A DNA stretch of 64,000 nt from Prochlorococcus sp. AG-388-F11 (GCA_003279845.1 QCGP01000002.1:121228-185227); one strand, 5' to 3'; numbered from the stretch's first letter, positions 14,168-21,994 are shown. Notes: generated by a model not told the origin, from the letters alone. Made by a program: numbers and translations.

Positions 14168-14964
14168 TACTTTATTAATTTCCTGAGATGACTAGATGTA
14201 TATTCAACAATCATCACGATAGAAATAATTACGATAAGAACAGCCGCTGCAGTCTCAAATTCATATCTATCAAAAGCTGTATTTAAGGTAGAACCAATAC
14301 CTCCTCCCCCAACAATTCCAATTACCGCAGACTCTCTAAAATTAATATCCAATCTGTATAAAGATAATCCAATAAATCTTGGCATAACTTGAGGCTGGAC
14401 ACCATAATTAACCCATTGAAACCAACTGCTGCCAGTAGATTTGATTGCTTCAGCTTGGGATTTATTTATGTCTTCAATATCTTCAGATAATAATTTAGCG
14501 AAAAACCCTATTGTCGATAAACTCAGAGTTACCATCCCAGCAAAAGGTCCAAAACCCATTAACTTAACAAAAAATATTGCTAGGATAACTTCCTGAAAAC
14601 TCCTCGACAATGTGATAACTCCTCTTGATAAGAAATAAACAAATTTAGGAGCTATGTTTTTAGCCGCCCCTAAGGATACAGGTATAGAAATAAGTATCCC
14701 CACAATAGTTGCAACAATAGTCATCCATAGACTTTCAAAAATACCTGCCAAAATCTCATCAGATCTAGTTATAAAATCTGGAGGGAAAAAAGCAAATATA
14801 AAATTTTTACCCCTTGGGATCCCTTCAAGAATTCTTTGCCAATCAATTTCGGTAGTTAGGAAAACAGATAATAAGTAAGTACTAATTAGCAAAATTAATC
14901 CAATTCTTAATAACCTATTTTTTATTAACGGTTTTCTTTTCCAAATTACTTTCTTATCATTCAT
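14167..14964 (-). CDS. phnE: Phosphonate/phosphite-type ABC transporter permease 1
   Basis: A 265-aa permease with an N-terminal helix (LLRIGLILLISTYLLSVFL), further helices, and the coupling loop EAIKSTGSSWFQWVNYGVQP followed by INFRESAVIGIVGGGGIG. Sequence and plan parallel the next permease. It starts 11 bp after the ATPase gene. Likely role: transmembrane channel for phosphonate or phosphite import, paired with the second permease. Confidence 0.88.
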   Translation of the reverse strand: MNDKKVIWKRKPLIKNRLLRIGLILLISTYLLSVFLTTEIDWQRILEGIPRGKNFIFAFFPPDFITRSDEILAGIFESLWMTIVATIVGILISIPVSLGAAKNIAPKFVYFLSRGVITLSRSFQEVILAIFFVKLMGFGPFAGMVTLSLSTIGFFAKLLSEDIEDINKSQAEAIKSTGSSWFQWVNYGVQPQVMPRFIGLSLYRLDINFRESAVIGIVGGGGIGSTLNTAFDRYEFETAAAVLIVIISIVMIVEYTSSHLRKLIK

Positions 14965-14975
14965 TTAATATATTC

Positions 14976-15743
14976 CTAATTTGCTACAGTTTTAGACCAG
15001 TCTTCTTCTCCATATATTTTTGTAAGTATTGTCTCTGATAAGCCACTTGGCTTGCCATCGTAAACAATTTCTCCAGCTTTTAAACCTATTATTCTTTCTG
15101 CAAAATTCTGAGCAAGAAAAACATCATGAATATTTATAATCGCAGCAAGATTTCTTTCCTTACATAACTCGCATATTAATCGCATAATTTGCCTGGAATT
15201 TTTGGGATCTAAACTAGCTGTAGGTTCATCTACTAAAAGTAACACTGGATTTTGTATCAAAGCTCTAGCAACTCCTACTCTTTGCCTCTGCCCTCCTGAC
15301 AATTCATCGGCTCTTTTATCAAGCATATGCTCTAGTCCAATTCTTTGAAGCAGACGGAATGCTTCTTCAATATCTTTTTGAGGAAATTTCCTGAAAAAAC
15401 TATTCCAAAATCCTACGTAACCTAATCTGCCCGAAAGGACATTTTCCATTACACTTAATCTTTCTACCAAAGCAAATTCCTGGAAAATCATTCCAATTTG
15501 TCTTCTTATTTTTCTTAATTTAGATTTATTTAAAGAAGTAATGTCATTTTTTTCATTAGCGAAATAAACTTTCCCTGAAGTGGGCTCAACTAATCTATTT
15601 ATTGTTCTAATAAAAGTACTTTTACCAGCACCTGAAGGACCGATAAGAGCAACTACTTGCCCATTAGGAATTTCCAGGTTTATTCCTTTAAGCGCCTCTT
15701 CTCCATTTGGATAAACCTTTTTGAGGTTTATTGTTTTAAGCAT
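14976..15743 (-). CDS. phnC: Phosphonate/phosphite-type ABC transporter ATPase
   Basis: A 255-aa ATPase: Walker [10 protein letters not shown] (residues 35-43), Q-loop ([13 protein letters not shown]), signature LSGGQRQR (about residue 148), Walker [16 protein letters not shown]-loop INIHDV. The PhnC-specific order matches the family, and its neighbours on both sides are a PhnD and a PhnE. It powers uptake from the periplasm. The core paralog is at 38344-39084. Confidence 0.92.
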   Translation of the reverse strand: MLKTINLKKVYPNGEEALKGINLEIPNGQVVALIGPSGAGKSTFIRTINRLVEPTSGKVYFANEKNDITSLNKSKLRKIRRQIGMIFQEFALVERLSVMENVLSGRLGYVGFWNSFFRKFPQKDIEEAFRLLQRIGLEHMLDKRADELSGGQRQRVGVARALIQNPVLLLVDEPTASLDPKNSRQIMRLICELCKERNLAAIINIHDVFLAQNFAERIIGLKAGEIVYDGKPSGLSETILTKIYGEEDWSKTVAN

Positions 15744-15774
15744 TAAGTCTGATTTTATTTATGATTAAAAATTT

Positions 15775-16773
15775 TTATTTGCAATCATAAACAACACCAT
15801 TAGCCTTATCTATTTTTCTAATAACATCCCAATCGTGCTTGTGACTTATTGAAATGAATCTATCAGCCTTTTTAAATTCTTTATCTAATGTTGAATTATC
15901 CCAGTTATAGGTGTAAAAAGCTTGCTTTACTTTTGCAACTACAGCTGGATGTAGATTATGAGCATGAGCATAACCTGTCGTTGGGAAGGTTTGGGATTTA
16001 TAAATAGTTCTTATTTTAGAAGAATCAACAACACCTCTTGCATCCATTCTTGTAAGAACTGAGTTAGCAATTGGTGCTACTTCATAATCTTTGTTTGCAA
16101 CACCCATTATTGAATTTTGATGCTTGCCAGAAAAGACTGGTGTGAAATCTTTATTTGCCTCAAGACCAAATTCTCCTTTAAGAATTGCCGATGGTGCTTT
16201 AAATCCTGAATTAGATGTCTTAGATGTAAATGTAACTTTTTTACCTTTTAAATCTGCAGGAGAATTAATTGGGCTATCAGAAGGAACGATGATTTCCATT
16301 TCATAACCGTAAGATAAATCTTTTTTAGCCATCATTCCAAAAGGAACTGCTCCTGCACATGCTGCTGCCACAGTATTACTACCGGTATTAATTCCTGCTA
16401 CGTGGAGACGACCAGATCTCATCGCTTCAACTTGTGCAGCATAAGATTGAACTGGTAAGAATGTTACTTTTTTCCCAGTGACCTTAGACATGTGCATTAC
16501 AAAATCTTCCCAAACTTTTGCATAAACCGATGGATCTTCAACAGGTGTATATGAGAACACAATGGTTTCGGGATCTATCCATTCATCTTCGGAAAGGGGT
16601 AGATCTGCGAGAAAATCCCCATCTCGATCACAATATTTGCTGTCAACAGTATTATTTGGATTGCAATCAGATAAATCTAAATCTCCAATTAAATTATTTG
16701 ATTTGTTTCCACAACTTGAAATGCTTGCACTGATTATTGATAGCCCTAAGACTATCTTTAAAAAATTTCTCAT
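15775..16773 (-). CDS. phnD: Phosphonate/phosphite-binding lipoprotein (PhnD1 type)
   Basis: A 332-aa periplasmic binding protein. The signal peptide ends in a lipobox (SASISSC, Cys at about 21), so it is anchored to a membrane. The mature part shows the PhnD plan: FSYTPVEDPSVYAKVWEDF, QSYAAQVEAMRSGRLHVAGI, TFTSKTSNSGFKAPSAIL and GKHQNSIMGVANKDYEVAPI. Prochlorococcus PhnD1 proteins bind phosphite and methylphosphonate in published work; the ligand here is inferred. First gene of the operon, with a candidate PHO box upstream. Confidence 0.88.
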   Translation of the reverse strand: MRNFLKIVLGLSIISASISSCGNKSNNLIGDLDLSDCNPNNTVDSKYCDRDGDFLADLPLSEDEWIDPETIVFSYTPVEDPSVYAKVWEDFVMHMSKVTGKKVTFLPVQSYAAQVEAMRSGRLHVAGINTGSNTVAAACAGAVPFGMMAKKDLSYGYEMEIIVPSDSPINSPADLKGKKVTFTSKTSNSGFKAPSAILKGEFGLEANKDFTPVFSGKHQNSIMGVANKDYEVAPIANSVLTRMDARGVVDSSKIRTIYKSQTFPTTGYAHAHNLHPAVVAKVKQAFYTYNWDNSTLDKEFKKADRFISISHKHDWDVIRKIDKANGVVYDCK

Positions 16774-16835
16774 TAGTGTTGAATTTATTCTTCATTATTA
16801 AATTGCTCTAAAGAGATTAACTTTTTCGCAAAAAG

Positions 16836-16854
16836 AGTTTAAATTCTGATTAAG
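16836..16854 (-). promoter_or_regulatory. Candidate PHO box upstream of the element phnD
   Basis: On the minus strand, CTTAATCA-GAA-TTTAAACT: two 8-bp half sites at the 11-bp period of cyanobacterial PHO boxes (consensus near CTTAACCT), about 60-80 bp before the phnD start. A third, weaker repeat may follow. This would place the transporter under PhoB/PhoR control. The match is partial and the background is AT-rich. Confidence 0.4.
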
Positions 16855-16997
16855 TGTTTTATTTTTGAGTTACTCAATTTTTAATCAGATTTATTAGGGA
16901 ATTAAATAATTTTTAATTTATTTTTAACTTTATAAATTTAGGGTGATTGAATTTAAGAAATAAATATGATAATTCCTGAAAAGCAAAAAAGCATTTA

Positions 16998-17263
16998 TTA
17001 GGAGGGAATCTCTAATCCATTGCAAAAACAAGCGAGTGGAGCGATGACGTCCTTATAAAGGGGGAAAGCGATAGTCCCCTATTAGTGGGAACACAAACAA
17101 TACAACTAGTACTCCTAACTAAAAATTGACTGACTAGCAGACCTAACTAACTGCTATTACTACCGTATTGAGGCGGGCGGTAGTTCTTATACAACAAGAG
17201 GCGGAGCCTAACTTCGTTAATCTGATATCCTCAGCGAACGAAGTGAGCGGGTGAATGGATATC
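16998..17263 (+). ncRNA. GC-richer structured region, possible non-coding RNA
   Basis: This part of a 600-bp gene-free gap is visibly richer in G and C than its surroundings. Stems include TTAGGAG (16998-17004) with CTCCTAA (17112-17118), ACTACCG (17159-17165) with CGGTAGT (17178-17184), ACTTCGTT (17211-17218) with AACGAAGT (17237-17244) and GATATCC (17224-17230) with GGATATC (17257-17263). The last two interlock as an H-type pseudoknot. No long ORF is present in any frame. Strand is uncertain because inverted repeats read both ways. It is not recognisable as tmRNA, RNase P or an intron. Confidence 0.4.
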
Positions 17264-17370
17264 TTGTTAACACATTCCCACACTCATCTAACTAAATGGA
17301 TAGTGATGATATTAATTACCATTAACATCCATTAATAACACTATTAATACCAAATCAATAAACAAAGAAA

Positions 17371-17547
17371 ATGAAGGATCAAAACAACAAACTATTTAAT
17401 AGAGATATGAAGCAAGCTATTAGTCTTGCAATAAAAATAAAAGATCAATATGACAAATCTAAAAATAATCCTAGAGATTATTCAGTACTTAAATCAGACT
17501 TTAATGATGAACTATATGTTGATGGTGGAGTTGTAAGAGTAAGGTGA
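17371..17547 (+). CDS. Hypothetical protein, 58 aa
   Basis: Starts MKDQNNKLFNRDMKQAISLA and ends VDGGVVRVR. Soluble, basic, helical N-terminal half. The style resembles small cyanophage and island proteins, but no family is recognised. Repeat A copy 17590 begins 43 bp after its stop. Confidence 0.5.
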   Translation: MKDQNNKLFNRDMKQAISLAIKIKDQYDKSKNNPRDYSVLKSDFNDELYVDGGVVRVR

Positions 17548-17589
17548 GATGTGGTTCAACAAAGAGCAGTAAAAGTTAAGATTAATATT

Positions 17590-17636
17590 GATTGACAGTC
17601 GATCTAAAATAAGGGGCAATTAGTCCCTTTGTTTTT
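17590..17636 (+). repeat. Repeat A, copy 3
   Basis: GATTGACAGTCGATCTAAAA, then TAAGGGGCAATTAGTCCCTTTG and a T-run ending directly at the ATG at 17637. The hairpin here is AAGGG/CCCTT, where the copy at 25409 has AAGGGGC/GCTCCTT; both arms differ together, which supports base pairing. Confidence 0.75.
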
Positions 17637-17900
17637 ATGCCTAATACGTTAGTTGTTTCGACCTTTGGTTGTCCTTTTTCTGAATTTGAAATGATGGTAA
17701 AAAAAGTTGATAAAGAACAAGGATATGTTTTTTGTTCTGAGTTGGAGATTGTAAAAGTAAATGAACATAAGGCAATGATTCTTATGAACTGTTCTGATTT
17801 AGAAAAGTTTGGTGCAATGCTTGAACAACCAGAATTAAAACAATGGGATATTGATAACAACTGTGTAGATACTGTTTATAATCTTGAACTTGTTGAATAA
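17637..17900 (+). CDS. Hypothetical protein, 87 aa
   Basis: Starts MPNTLVVSTFGCPFSEFEMM; alternating strands and helices with ILMNCSDLEKFGAMLEQPEL suggest a small ferredoxin-like fold, as in DUF3764 and DUF3303 proteins. It begins directly after repeat A and its stop is directly followed by repeat B. It has no signal peptide, unlike the next two genes. Confidence 0.55.
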   Translation: MPNTLVVSTFGCPFSEFEMMVKKVDKEQGYVFCSELEIVKVNEHKAMILMNCSDLEKFGAMLEQPELKQWDIDNNCVDTVYNLELVE

Positions 17901-17925
17901 ATGAAACGCTTACTACTTCCACTCC
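17899..17925 (+). repeat. Repeat B, copy 1 (signal-peptide start)
   Basis: AAATGAAACGCTTACTACTT, then CCACTCC, directly behind a TAA stop. It encodes MKRLLLPLL, the start of the signal peptide of the gene at 17901. Confidence 0.65.
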
Positions 17926-18188
17926 TAGCTACTCTCCCTTTAGCTACTGCTGTTGAAGCAAATCTTTTTCAAAAAGAACCTACTTATAAACAAATAGTCT
18001 CTCAATGCAAAAGACCAGGTTTGAAATATGCAGAATATAACGAAATTGGGATGACCCAATTTGCAAAAAATTACTTGGATCTTTGCATAAAGAAAGAAGC
18101 ACAAAAAGTTTTACAGGCAAAATACAATAAATGTCTCAAAAAAAATAATGCTACTTTTTGCCAACTAACAACAAAGCTTGATCCATAA
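17901..18188 (+). CDS. Secreted protein, 95 aa
   Basis: The signal peptide MKRLLLPLLATLPLATAVEA (cleavage after the AVEA) is encoded from repeat B. The mature part is about 75 aa, basic and helical, with Cys at about residues 36, 57, 74 and 82 (VSQCKRPG, LDLCIKK, NKCLKKN, FCQLTT), which could form two disulfides in the periplasm. No family is recognised. Start abuts the previous stop; end abuts the next ATG. Confidence 0.6.
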   Translation: MKRLLLPLLATLPLATAVEANLFQKEPTYKQIVSQCKRPGLKYAEYNEIGMTQFAKNYLDLCIKKEAQKVLQAKYNKCLKKNNATFCQLTTKLDP

Positions 18189-18560
18189 ATGAAACGCATA
18201 CTATTTGCACCGTTAATATTGCTTTTAACTGAAATTTCATTTGCAAAAGAGAAGCTGAATTATACAGTTACCTCTGATTCTCAGATACAAAACGTAAAAG
18301 GGAGTTTTGAAGCTATTGGAAATGTAGTTATTAAAGGAATTAATAATAATTTTGAAGCTTCCTCAAATAAGCTTTCTTACGATAAAGAAGCTAAAACTTT
18401 AAAGCTAGTTGGAAATGTAGTCGTTAAAAATTTAGAGTCTGATGAGGGTTTATCTATCCAGGAATCTTATGGTGATGAATTGACTATATTTACTGATACA
18501 GGACTTTATGAATTCAAATCTAAAACCAGTAATAGAGTAAAAACAAAACTTAAATTTTAA
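18189..18560 (+). CDS. Secreted LptA/OstA-like protein, 123 aa
   Basis: A signal peptide (MKRILFAPLILLLTEISFA) is followed by a beta-repeat pattern: GSFEAIGNVVIKGINNNFEA, SNKLSYDKEAKTLKLVGNVV. This is the repeating strand pattern of the OstA/LptA beta-jellyroll, here with roughly half the length of a full LptA. Such periplasmic proteins form part of the lipopolysaccharide bridge; a short copy might modify or interfere with the host's bridge. The repeat B sequence supplies its first codons. Confidence 0.65.
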   Translation: MKRILFAPLILLLTEISFAKEKLNYTVTSDSQIQNVKGSFEAIGNVVIKGINNNFEASSNKLSYDKEAKTLKLVGNVVVKNLESDEGLSIQESYGDELTIFTDTGLYEFKSKTSNRVKTKLKF

Positions 18561-18650
18561 ATGAAACGATTATTTCTCTTATCTCCAAAAATTAGTAATT
18601 GAAGTTTGATCTAAAATAAGGGCAATTAGCTTCTTTTTTTTTTTAATATG
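18559..18650 (+). repeat. Composite linker: repeat B remnant plus repeat A, copy 4
   Basis: Directly after a TAA stop, ATGAAACGATTATTTCTC encodes only MKRLFLLSPKISN before a stop. It is followed by CCAAAAATTAGTAATTG and then repeat A (GATCTAAAATAAGGGCAATT, AGCTTC, T-tract). The same order, with the CCAAAAATTAG joint, recurs at 25375-25452. This is the fullest form of the linker, about 90 bp. Confidence 0.7.
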
Positions 18651-18672
18651 TTTATATAAATTCCTTAAGTTT

Positions 18673-19077
18673 ATGCGTTCACTTTTATTATTGCCTTTGC
18701 TTTTGGGTTTTTCATTTCCAGCGAATGCAAAGTCAGAGACTTACTTTATTGATGTTTCAGCAGAAAGTATAGAAAACTATATTCTTAGTGGTAAAGATAA
18801 AAATGGATCTGTTACTGGGAATGATCCTACAGTTACTGTTAATAAAGGAGATACTATTGTTTTTAATGTTGATGCGTTTAGTCATCCGTTTTATATAAAG
18901 ACTGAATTTTCTCGTGGAGGTGGTGATCAAGTAACCACAGGGACATTATCAGGTACCCCTGGAACTCAAGATGGAAAACTATCATGGAACACAACGGGTG
19001 TATCAGCTGGGAAATACTATTATGTTTGTTCTCCTCATGCACCTTTTGGGATGGGAGGCTCAATTATTGTTGAATAA
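18673..19077 (+). CDS. Secreted cupredoxin (plastocyanin-like), 134 aa
   Basis: The signal peptide MRSLLLLPLLLGFSFPANA is followed by a cupredoxin fold: VTVNKGDTIVFNVDAFSHPF with the first His ligand, and near the C-terminus YVCSPHAPFGMGG, giving the type 1 copper set His, Cys-x2-His-x4-Met. It would bind one copper in the periplasm and carry electrons or store copper. It is longer than mature plastocyanin, and the loop between the ligand regions is Gly/Thr-rich. Its partner is unknown. Confidence 0.78.
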   Translation: MRSLLLLPLLLGFSFPANAKSETYFIDVSAESIENYILSGKDKNGSVTGNDPTVTVNKGDTIVFNVDAFSHPFYIKTEFSRGGGDQVTTGTLSGTPGTQDGKLSWNTTGVSAGKYYYVCSPHAPFGMGGSIIVE

Positions 19078-19081
19078 ATAA

Positions 19082-20044
19082 ATGAAACGCTTACTACTAA
19101 CACTACTAGTTGCACTTTTATCCCCCTTTGAAGTCTATGGTTATGAGGGTCCTCTTTTTGATGCAATGGCTCAATTAAATCATAAATCAGAAGATGAAAG
19201 ACCAGGATTTGAAAAATCCATTTCTAGAGTGAGAGATGCTGGAATTTATAAGATTGCTCTTTTTGCTAGAAGTAAAAAATTAGGTGAAAATGAAAAAGCA
19301 TTACTCAATTTGCATAGAGACAACAAAGATTTAATAGTGCTTGGTGCACCAAAGTATTTTTTGCATGAAAATGACATTGGTAAATCCTTCACAAAGCGAA
19401 CTTTGAAAAATATTGATAAATATAAATATTCTTTTGTAGGAGAAATCTTATTCACTCATGCAGACAAGTGTAATACTAGTTCTAGAGGTGGTATTGGGCG
19501 CCAGCATGAATCAGGAGAAACATATTTAGACCCATCAGGAAAAGGGGTTGCTGACTTTTTAGTGAAGGTTTCTTCAAAGAATATTCCTGTTATGACACAT
19601 TGGGAGTTTTATGATTGGGAAAGGGATTGGCCTAAATTTTCTAAACTTTTCCTTGATTTCCCAAATCAAAAATTCATAATACCTCATATGGGTTTTGGGA
19701 GTCCAAAACAGGCTAAATTAATCCTTTCAACACATGACAATGTATATATGACGATATCGAAAAAAAATAAAGATAAAAGAAACATCTGTGATCCTATTAA
19801 ACAATCTAAATTTGGGTCTGGATTTTTAAATGATGAAAATCAATTAAAAGATGAATGGAAAGAAATCTTAATCGAGTATCAAGATAAATTGTTATTTGCC
19901 ACTGATGCGCATAAAAAGCACCGCTGGAAAGAATATTCAGAAATAGTGAAGATTTATCGTGATATTTTAAATCAATTACCTGAAGAAGTTTCTAAAAAGA
20001 TTGGTTACTTGAATGCTGAAAAGATTTATAACATAAAAAATTAG
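19082..20044 (+). CDS. Secreted amidohydrolase-like protein, 320 aa
   Basis: The signal peptide MKRLLLTLLVALLSPFEVYG begins with repeat B. The mature domain looks like an amidohydrolase TIM barrel: PLFDAMAQLNH near the start, PVMTHWEFYDW (about 175), KFIIPHMGFGSP (about 205) and LLFATDAHKKH (about 280), giving His, His and Asp metal-ligand candidates. A periplasmic metal-dependent hydrolase is inferred. The substrate is unknown; the neighbour is a polysaccharide lyase-like gene, which hints at carbohydrate or cell-surface polymer processing. Confidence 0.6.
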   Translation: MKRLLLTLLVALLSPFEVYGYEGPLFDAMAQLNHKSEDERPGFEKSISRVRDAGIYKIALFARSKKLGENEKALLNLHRDNKDLIVLGAPKYFLHENDIGKSFTKRTLKNIDKYKYSFVGEILFTHADKCNTSSRGGIGRQHESGETYLDPSGKGVADFLVKVSSKNIPVMTHWEFYDWERDWPKFSKLFLDFPNQKFIIPHMGFGSPKQAKLILSTHDNVYMTISKKNKDKRNICDPIKQSKFGSGFLNDENQLKDEWKEILIEYQDKLLFATDAHKKHRWKEYSEIVKIYRDILNQLPEEVSKKIGYLNAEKIYNIKN

Positions 20045-20085
20045 AGAATTAAAAAAAGATTTGAATACTAGTAAGCGCTTTTGAG

Positions 20086-20172
20086 ATGGCTAATAAGAAA
20101 AAGAAAAAGAAATGCAAAAAGAAAAAATGTTCAAACTGGAAAGGGGGTAAATGTATTTGTTATGGCCAATAG
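20086..20172 (+). CDS. Lys/Cys-rich peptide, 28 aa
   Basis: MANKKKKKKCKKKKCSNWKG then GKCICYGQ: 13 lysines and 4 cysteines in 28 residues. It lies between the amidohydrolase gene and the repeat A copy before the lyase gene. The composition is extreme for this genome and could bind nucleic acid or metal, but low complexity also makes a chance ORF possible. Confidence 0.35.
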   Translation: MANKKKKKKCKKKKCSNWKGGKCICYGQ

Positions 20173-20184
20173 ACTAGGTACGGT

Positions 20185-20230
20185 GATTGAAAGTCGATAT
20201 AAAATTGGAGAGATAAAATCCTCTTTTTTT
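20185..20230 (+). repeat. Repeat A, copy 5 (variant)
   Basis: GATTGAAAGTCGATATAAAA, then TTGGAGAGATAAAATCCTC and a T-run ending exactly at the GTG at 20231. One palindrome base and the hairpin arms are changed, but the layout (palindrome, A/T box, weak hairpin, T-tract, start codon) is kept. Confidence 0.6.
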
Positions 20231-21280
20231 GTGAAAAAATTATTATACATTTTTCTAGTGTTGATGTGTTTTGCTACTGGTAATTCATACTCATGGGAAA
20301 AGGTACTTGTTCCAGACTATGTAGATAAAAAAACAAAATCTCCTTGGAATTTTTCTGAGGACTTTGAAAATCAAGAAGAAGGAAAATTAAAAGTTGCTAA
20401 TCCTAACCCTTCATCCCCAAATCCTCCTTCTGGTGGGGGTATAGAAAAATCATTCAACCAAATATTTCGACTCTACGATAAGGGAGCAGGTTTAAAACCA
20501 TATACAGTTAAAAAAGATCTTGATGGCAATAAGTATCTTGAAGTTACAGTGAAACATAGATGGAATAATGATCCTCTTAAAGAAGGGACAGGAAAAGAAA
20601 CAGAAAGAGCAATATTTGAGACAAAGCAAAGAAGCACTTTAAATAAAGAAATATGGATTGGTTTTAAAACAAGACTTCCTGAAGATTTTAAACATACAGA
20701 TGGCAGAGTAACATTTTTTGAATTTAAAAATCGACTTGTATCTATTAGAACGCATCCTCTTGTAAGAATAAGTTTTGATGATGCTGGAAAAACATTAAAA
20801 ATAACAGGTAATACTGCTGGTACTGGTTTCAATAGAAGGAGTAAAGAAGATAATATTAAGCATCGCATTAATATAAAATATAAAAAAAATGGTTCAAATT
20901 GGTTTGTGCGTAATGAAAAAACTAGAGGTGAAAAAAAAATAAAAAATAATTTTAAACTCACACCGAACAAAACATTTAGTGTGACTCAATTAGGTGAATG
21001 GAGCACGTATAAAATTGGAATCTATAATACAAATGATGATGATGGTTTTGTAAAAGTCTTCAAAGATAATAAATTAATATTTGACTACAAAGGCATAACA
21101 TCTGACTGGAAAGGAAAATACACTGGTACTAACGTAAGAATAGGTGTTTATAGAGACTCGGGAAAACAAATTGGAATTGAATACCCCGATCAATCTATCC
21201 ATTTTGATGATTTTATTGTTGTCTCAGATCAAAAAACTTTAGACCAACTGATCAGAAAGAATGAAAAACCCAATAATTGA
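20231..21280 (+). CDS. Secreted polysaccharide lyase-like protein, 349 aa
   Basis: A GTG start at 20231 is preferred over earlier in-frame codons because it directly follows repeat A and opens a clean signal peptide (MKKLLYIFLVLMCFATGNSY). The mature part follows the concanavalin-like plan of heparin-lyase-I-type enzymes: ERAIFETKQRSTLNKEIWIG then FKTRLPEDF, STYKIGIYNTNDDDGFVKVF and IGVYRDSGKQ, ending SIHFDDFIVVSD. It probably cleaves an acidic polysaccharide outside the cytoplasm; a non-catalytic glycan binder is possible. Confidence 0.6.
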   Translation: MKKLLYIFLVLMCFATGNSYSWEKVLVPDYVDKKTKSPWNFSEDFENQEEGKLKVANPNPSSPNPPSGGGIEKSFNQIFRLYDKGAGLKPYTVKKDLDGNKYLEVTVKHRWNNDPLKEGTGKETERAIFETKQRSTLNKEIWIGFKTRLPEDFKHTDGRVTFFEFKNRLVSIRTHPLVRISFDDAGKTLKITGNTAGTGFNRRSKEDNIKHRINIKYKKNGSNWFVRNEKTRGEKKIKNNFKLTPNKTFSVTQLGEWSTYKIGIYNTNDDDGFVKVFKDNKLIFDYKGITSDWKGKYTGTNVRIGVYRDSGKQIGIEYPDQSIHFDDFIVVSDQKTLDQLIRKNEKPNN

Positions 21281-21409
21281 TTAAATTAAATTGAAAGAGC
21301 GGTAACTATATTCTTAACGACATTATGTAGATAATTTAACCAGAATTTAAAGTGAGGGACTCGCATTTTGAAGAAAAGAAAGAGAATATAAAGAAAAAAG
21401 GTAATTCCA

Positions 21410-21613
21410 ATGGAATCAACCAAAATCCCAAAAATGATTATTAAAAAACAACTTAAAAAGGGAGTTATTAAGAAACAGCTTAAAAAGGTTGATAAAGCAA
21501 TTGTTGAAATTGCGGAAATGAAATTTGAAAATTATGAAGAAAAAGAAGAAAAACTAGACGCGCTTGTTTTTTTAAAGAATCAAATATTGACGGAAGCGGA
21601 GGAGTTACTATGA
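21410..21613 (+). CDS. Basic helical protein, 67 aa
   Basis: Starts MESTKIPKMIIKKQLKKGVI, with a tandem KKQLKK motif and a heptad-like acidic helix. The next gene overlaps its stop by 4 bp (ATGA), so the pair is co-translated. The pair recalls small proteins found in marine cyanomyoviruses, from memory only. Confidence 0.5.
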   Translation: MESTKIPKMIIKKQLKKGVIKKQLKKVDKAIVEIAEMKFENYEEKEEKLDALVFLKNQILTEAEELL

Positions 21614-21774
21614 ACGGAAGACTAGACAAGGTTGCTATGACCAATAAACTAATGCAACTCAAGAGAGAATTGCACTACAAATGTGCGATTGGTGAAAAGG
21701 GGAAATGGGAATGTATAGGAGCAAACGATTATCTCAACAGAGTGTTTGATGCATTAGATGAATTTTGGCAGTAA
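21610..21774 (+). CDS. Small helical protein, 54 aa, phage-like
   Basis: Starts MNGRLDKVAMTNKLMQLKRE, with Cys at about residues 25 and 35 and a C-terminal NDYLNRVFDALDEFW. The MNGRLDK...LNRVFD pattern is similar to short conserved cyanophage proteins as I remember them. It overlaps the upstream gene by 4 bp. Function is unknown. Confidence 0.5.
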   Translation: MNGRLDKVAMTNKLMQLKRELHYKCAIGEKGKWECIGANDYLNRVFDALDEFWQ

Positions 21775-21835
21775 ATACTAAACAAAAAAAAGAATTGATA
21801 TAGCGACTTGTTGGGCTACTAAAAGAATTTCTGTT

Positions 21836-21994
21836 ATGGATAATCTAGAAAGATATGAAGACAGTTATGCAATAGCAGAAGAATTTAGAGAGTGGATACT
21901 GCATATAGGAGAAAAGAATGAAAATTTAAGAGATTCTTTTTTAAACTTACCAAAGGAATTAAAAGAATTATTAGACCAAAAAGTCAACGATTAA
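21836..21994 (+). CDS. Small acidic protein, 52 aa
   Basis: Starts MDNLERYEDSYAIAEEFREW and continues as a single helical domain ending KELLDQKVND. Its TAA stop is directly followed by the ATGAAACGC of repeat B, as for other genes of the element. Confidence 0.5.
   Translation: MDNLERYEDSYAIAEEFREWILHIGEKNENLRDSFLNLPKELKELLDQKVND

Noticed and set aside
13352..16773. Full phosphite oxidation cluster (ptxABCD)
   Set aside because: No dehydrogenase gene of the PtxD type lies in or next to the operon; only the transporter is present.
20081..20230. N-terminal extension of the lyase-like protein to 399 aa
   Set aside because: The extra 50 residues read through a Lys-rich ORF region and repeat A; a signal peptide starts cleanly at the GTG at 20231.
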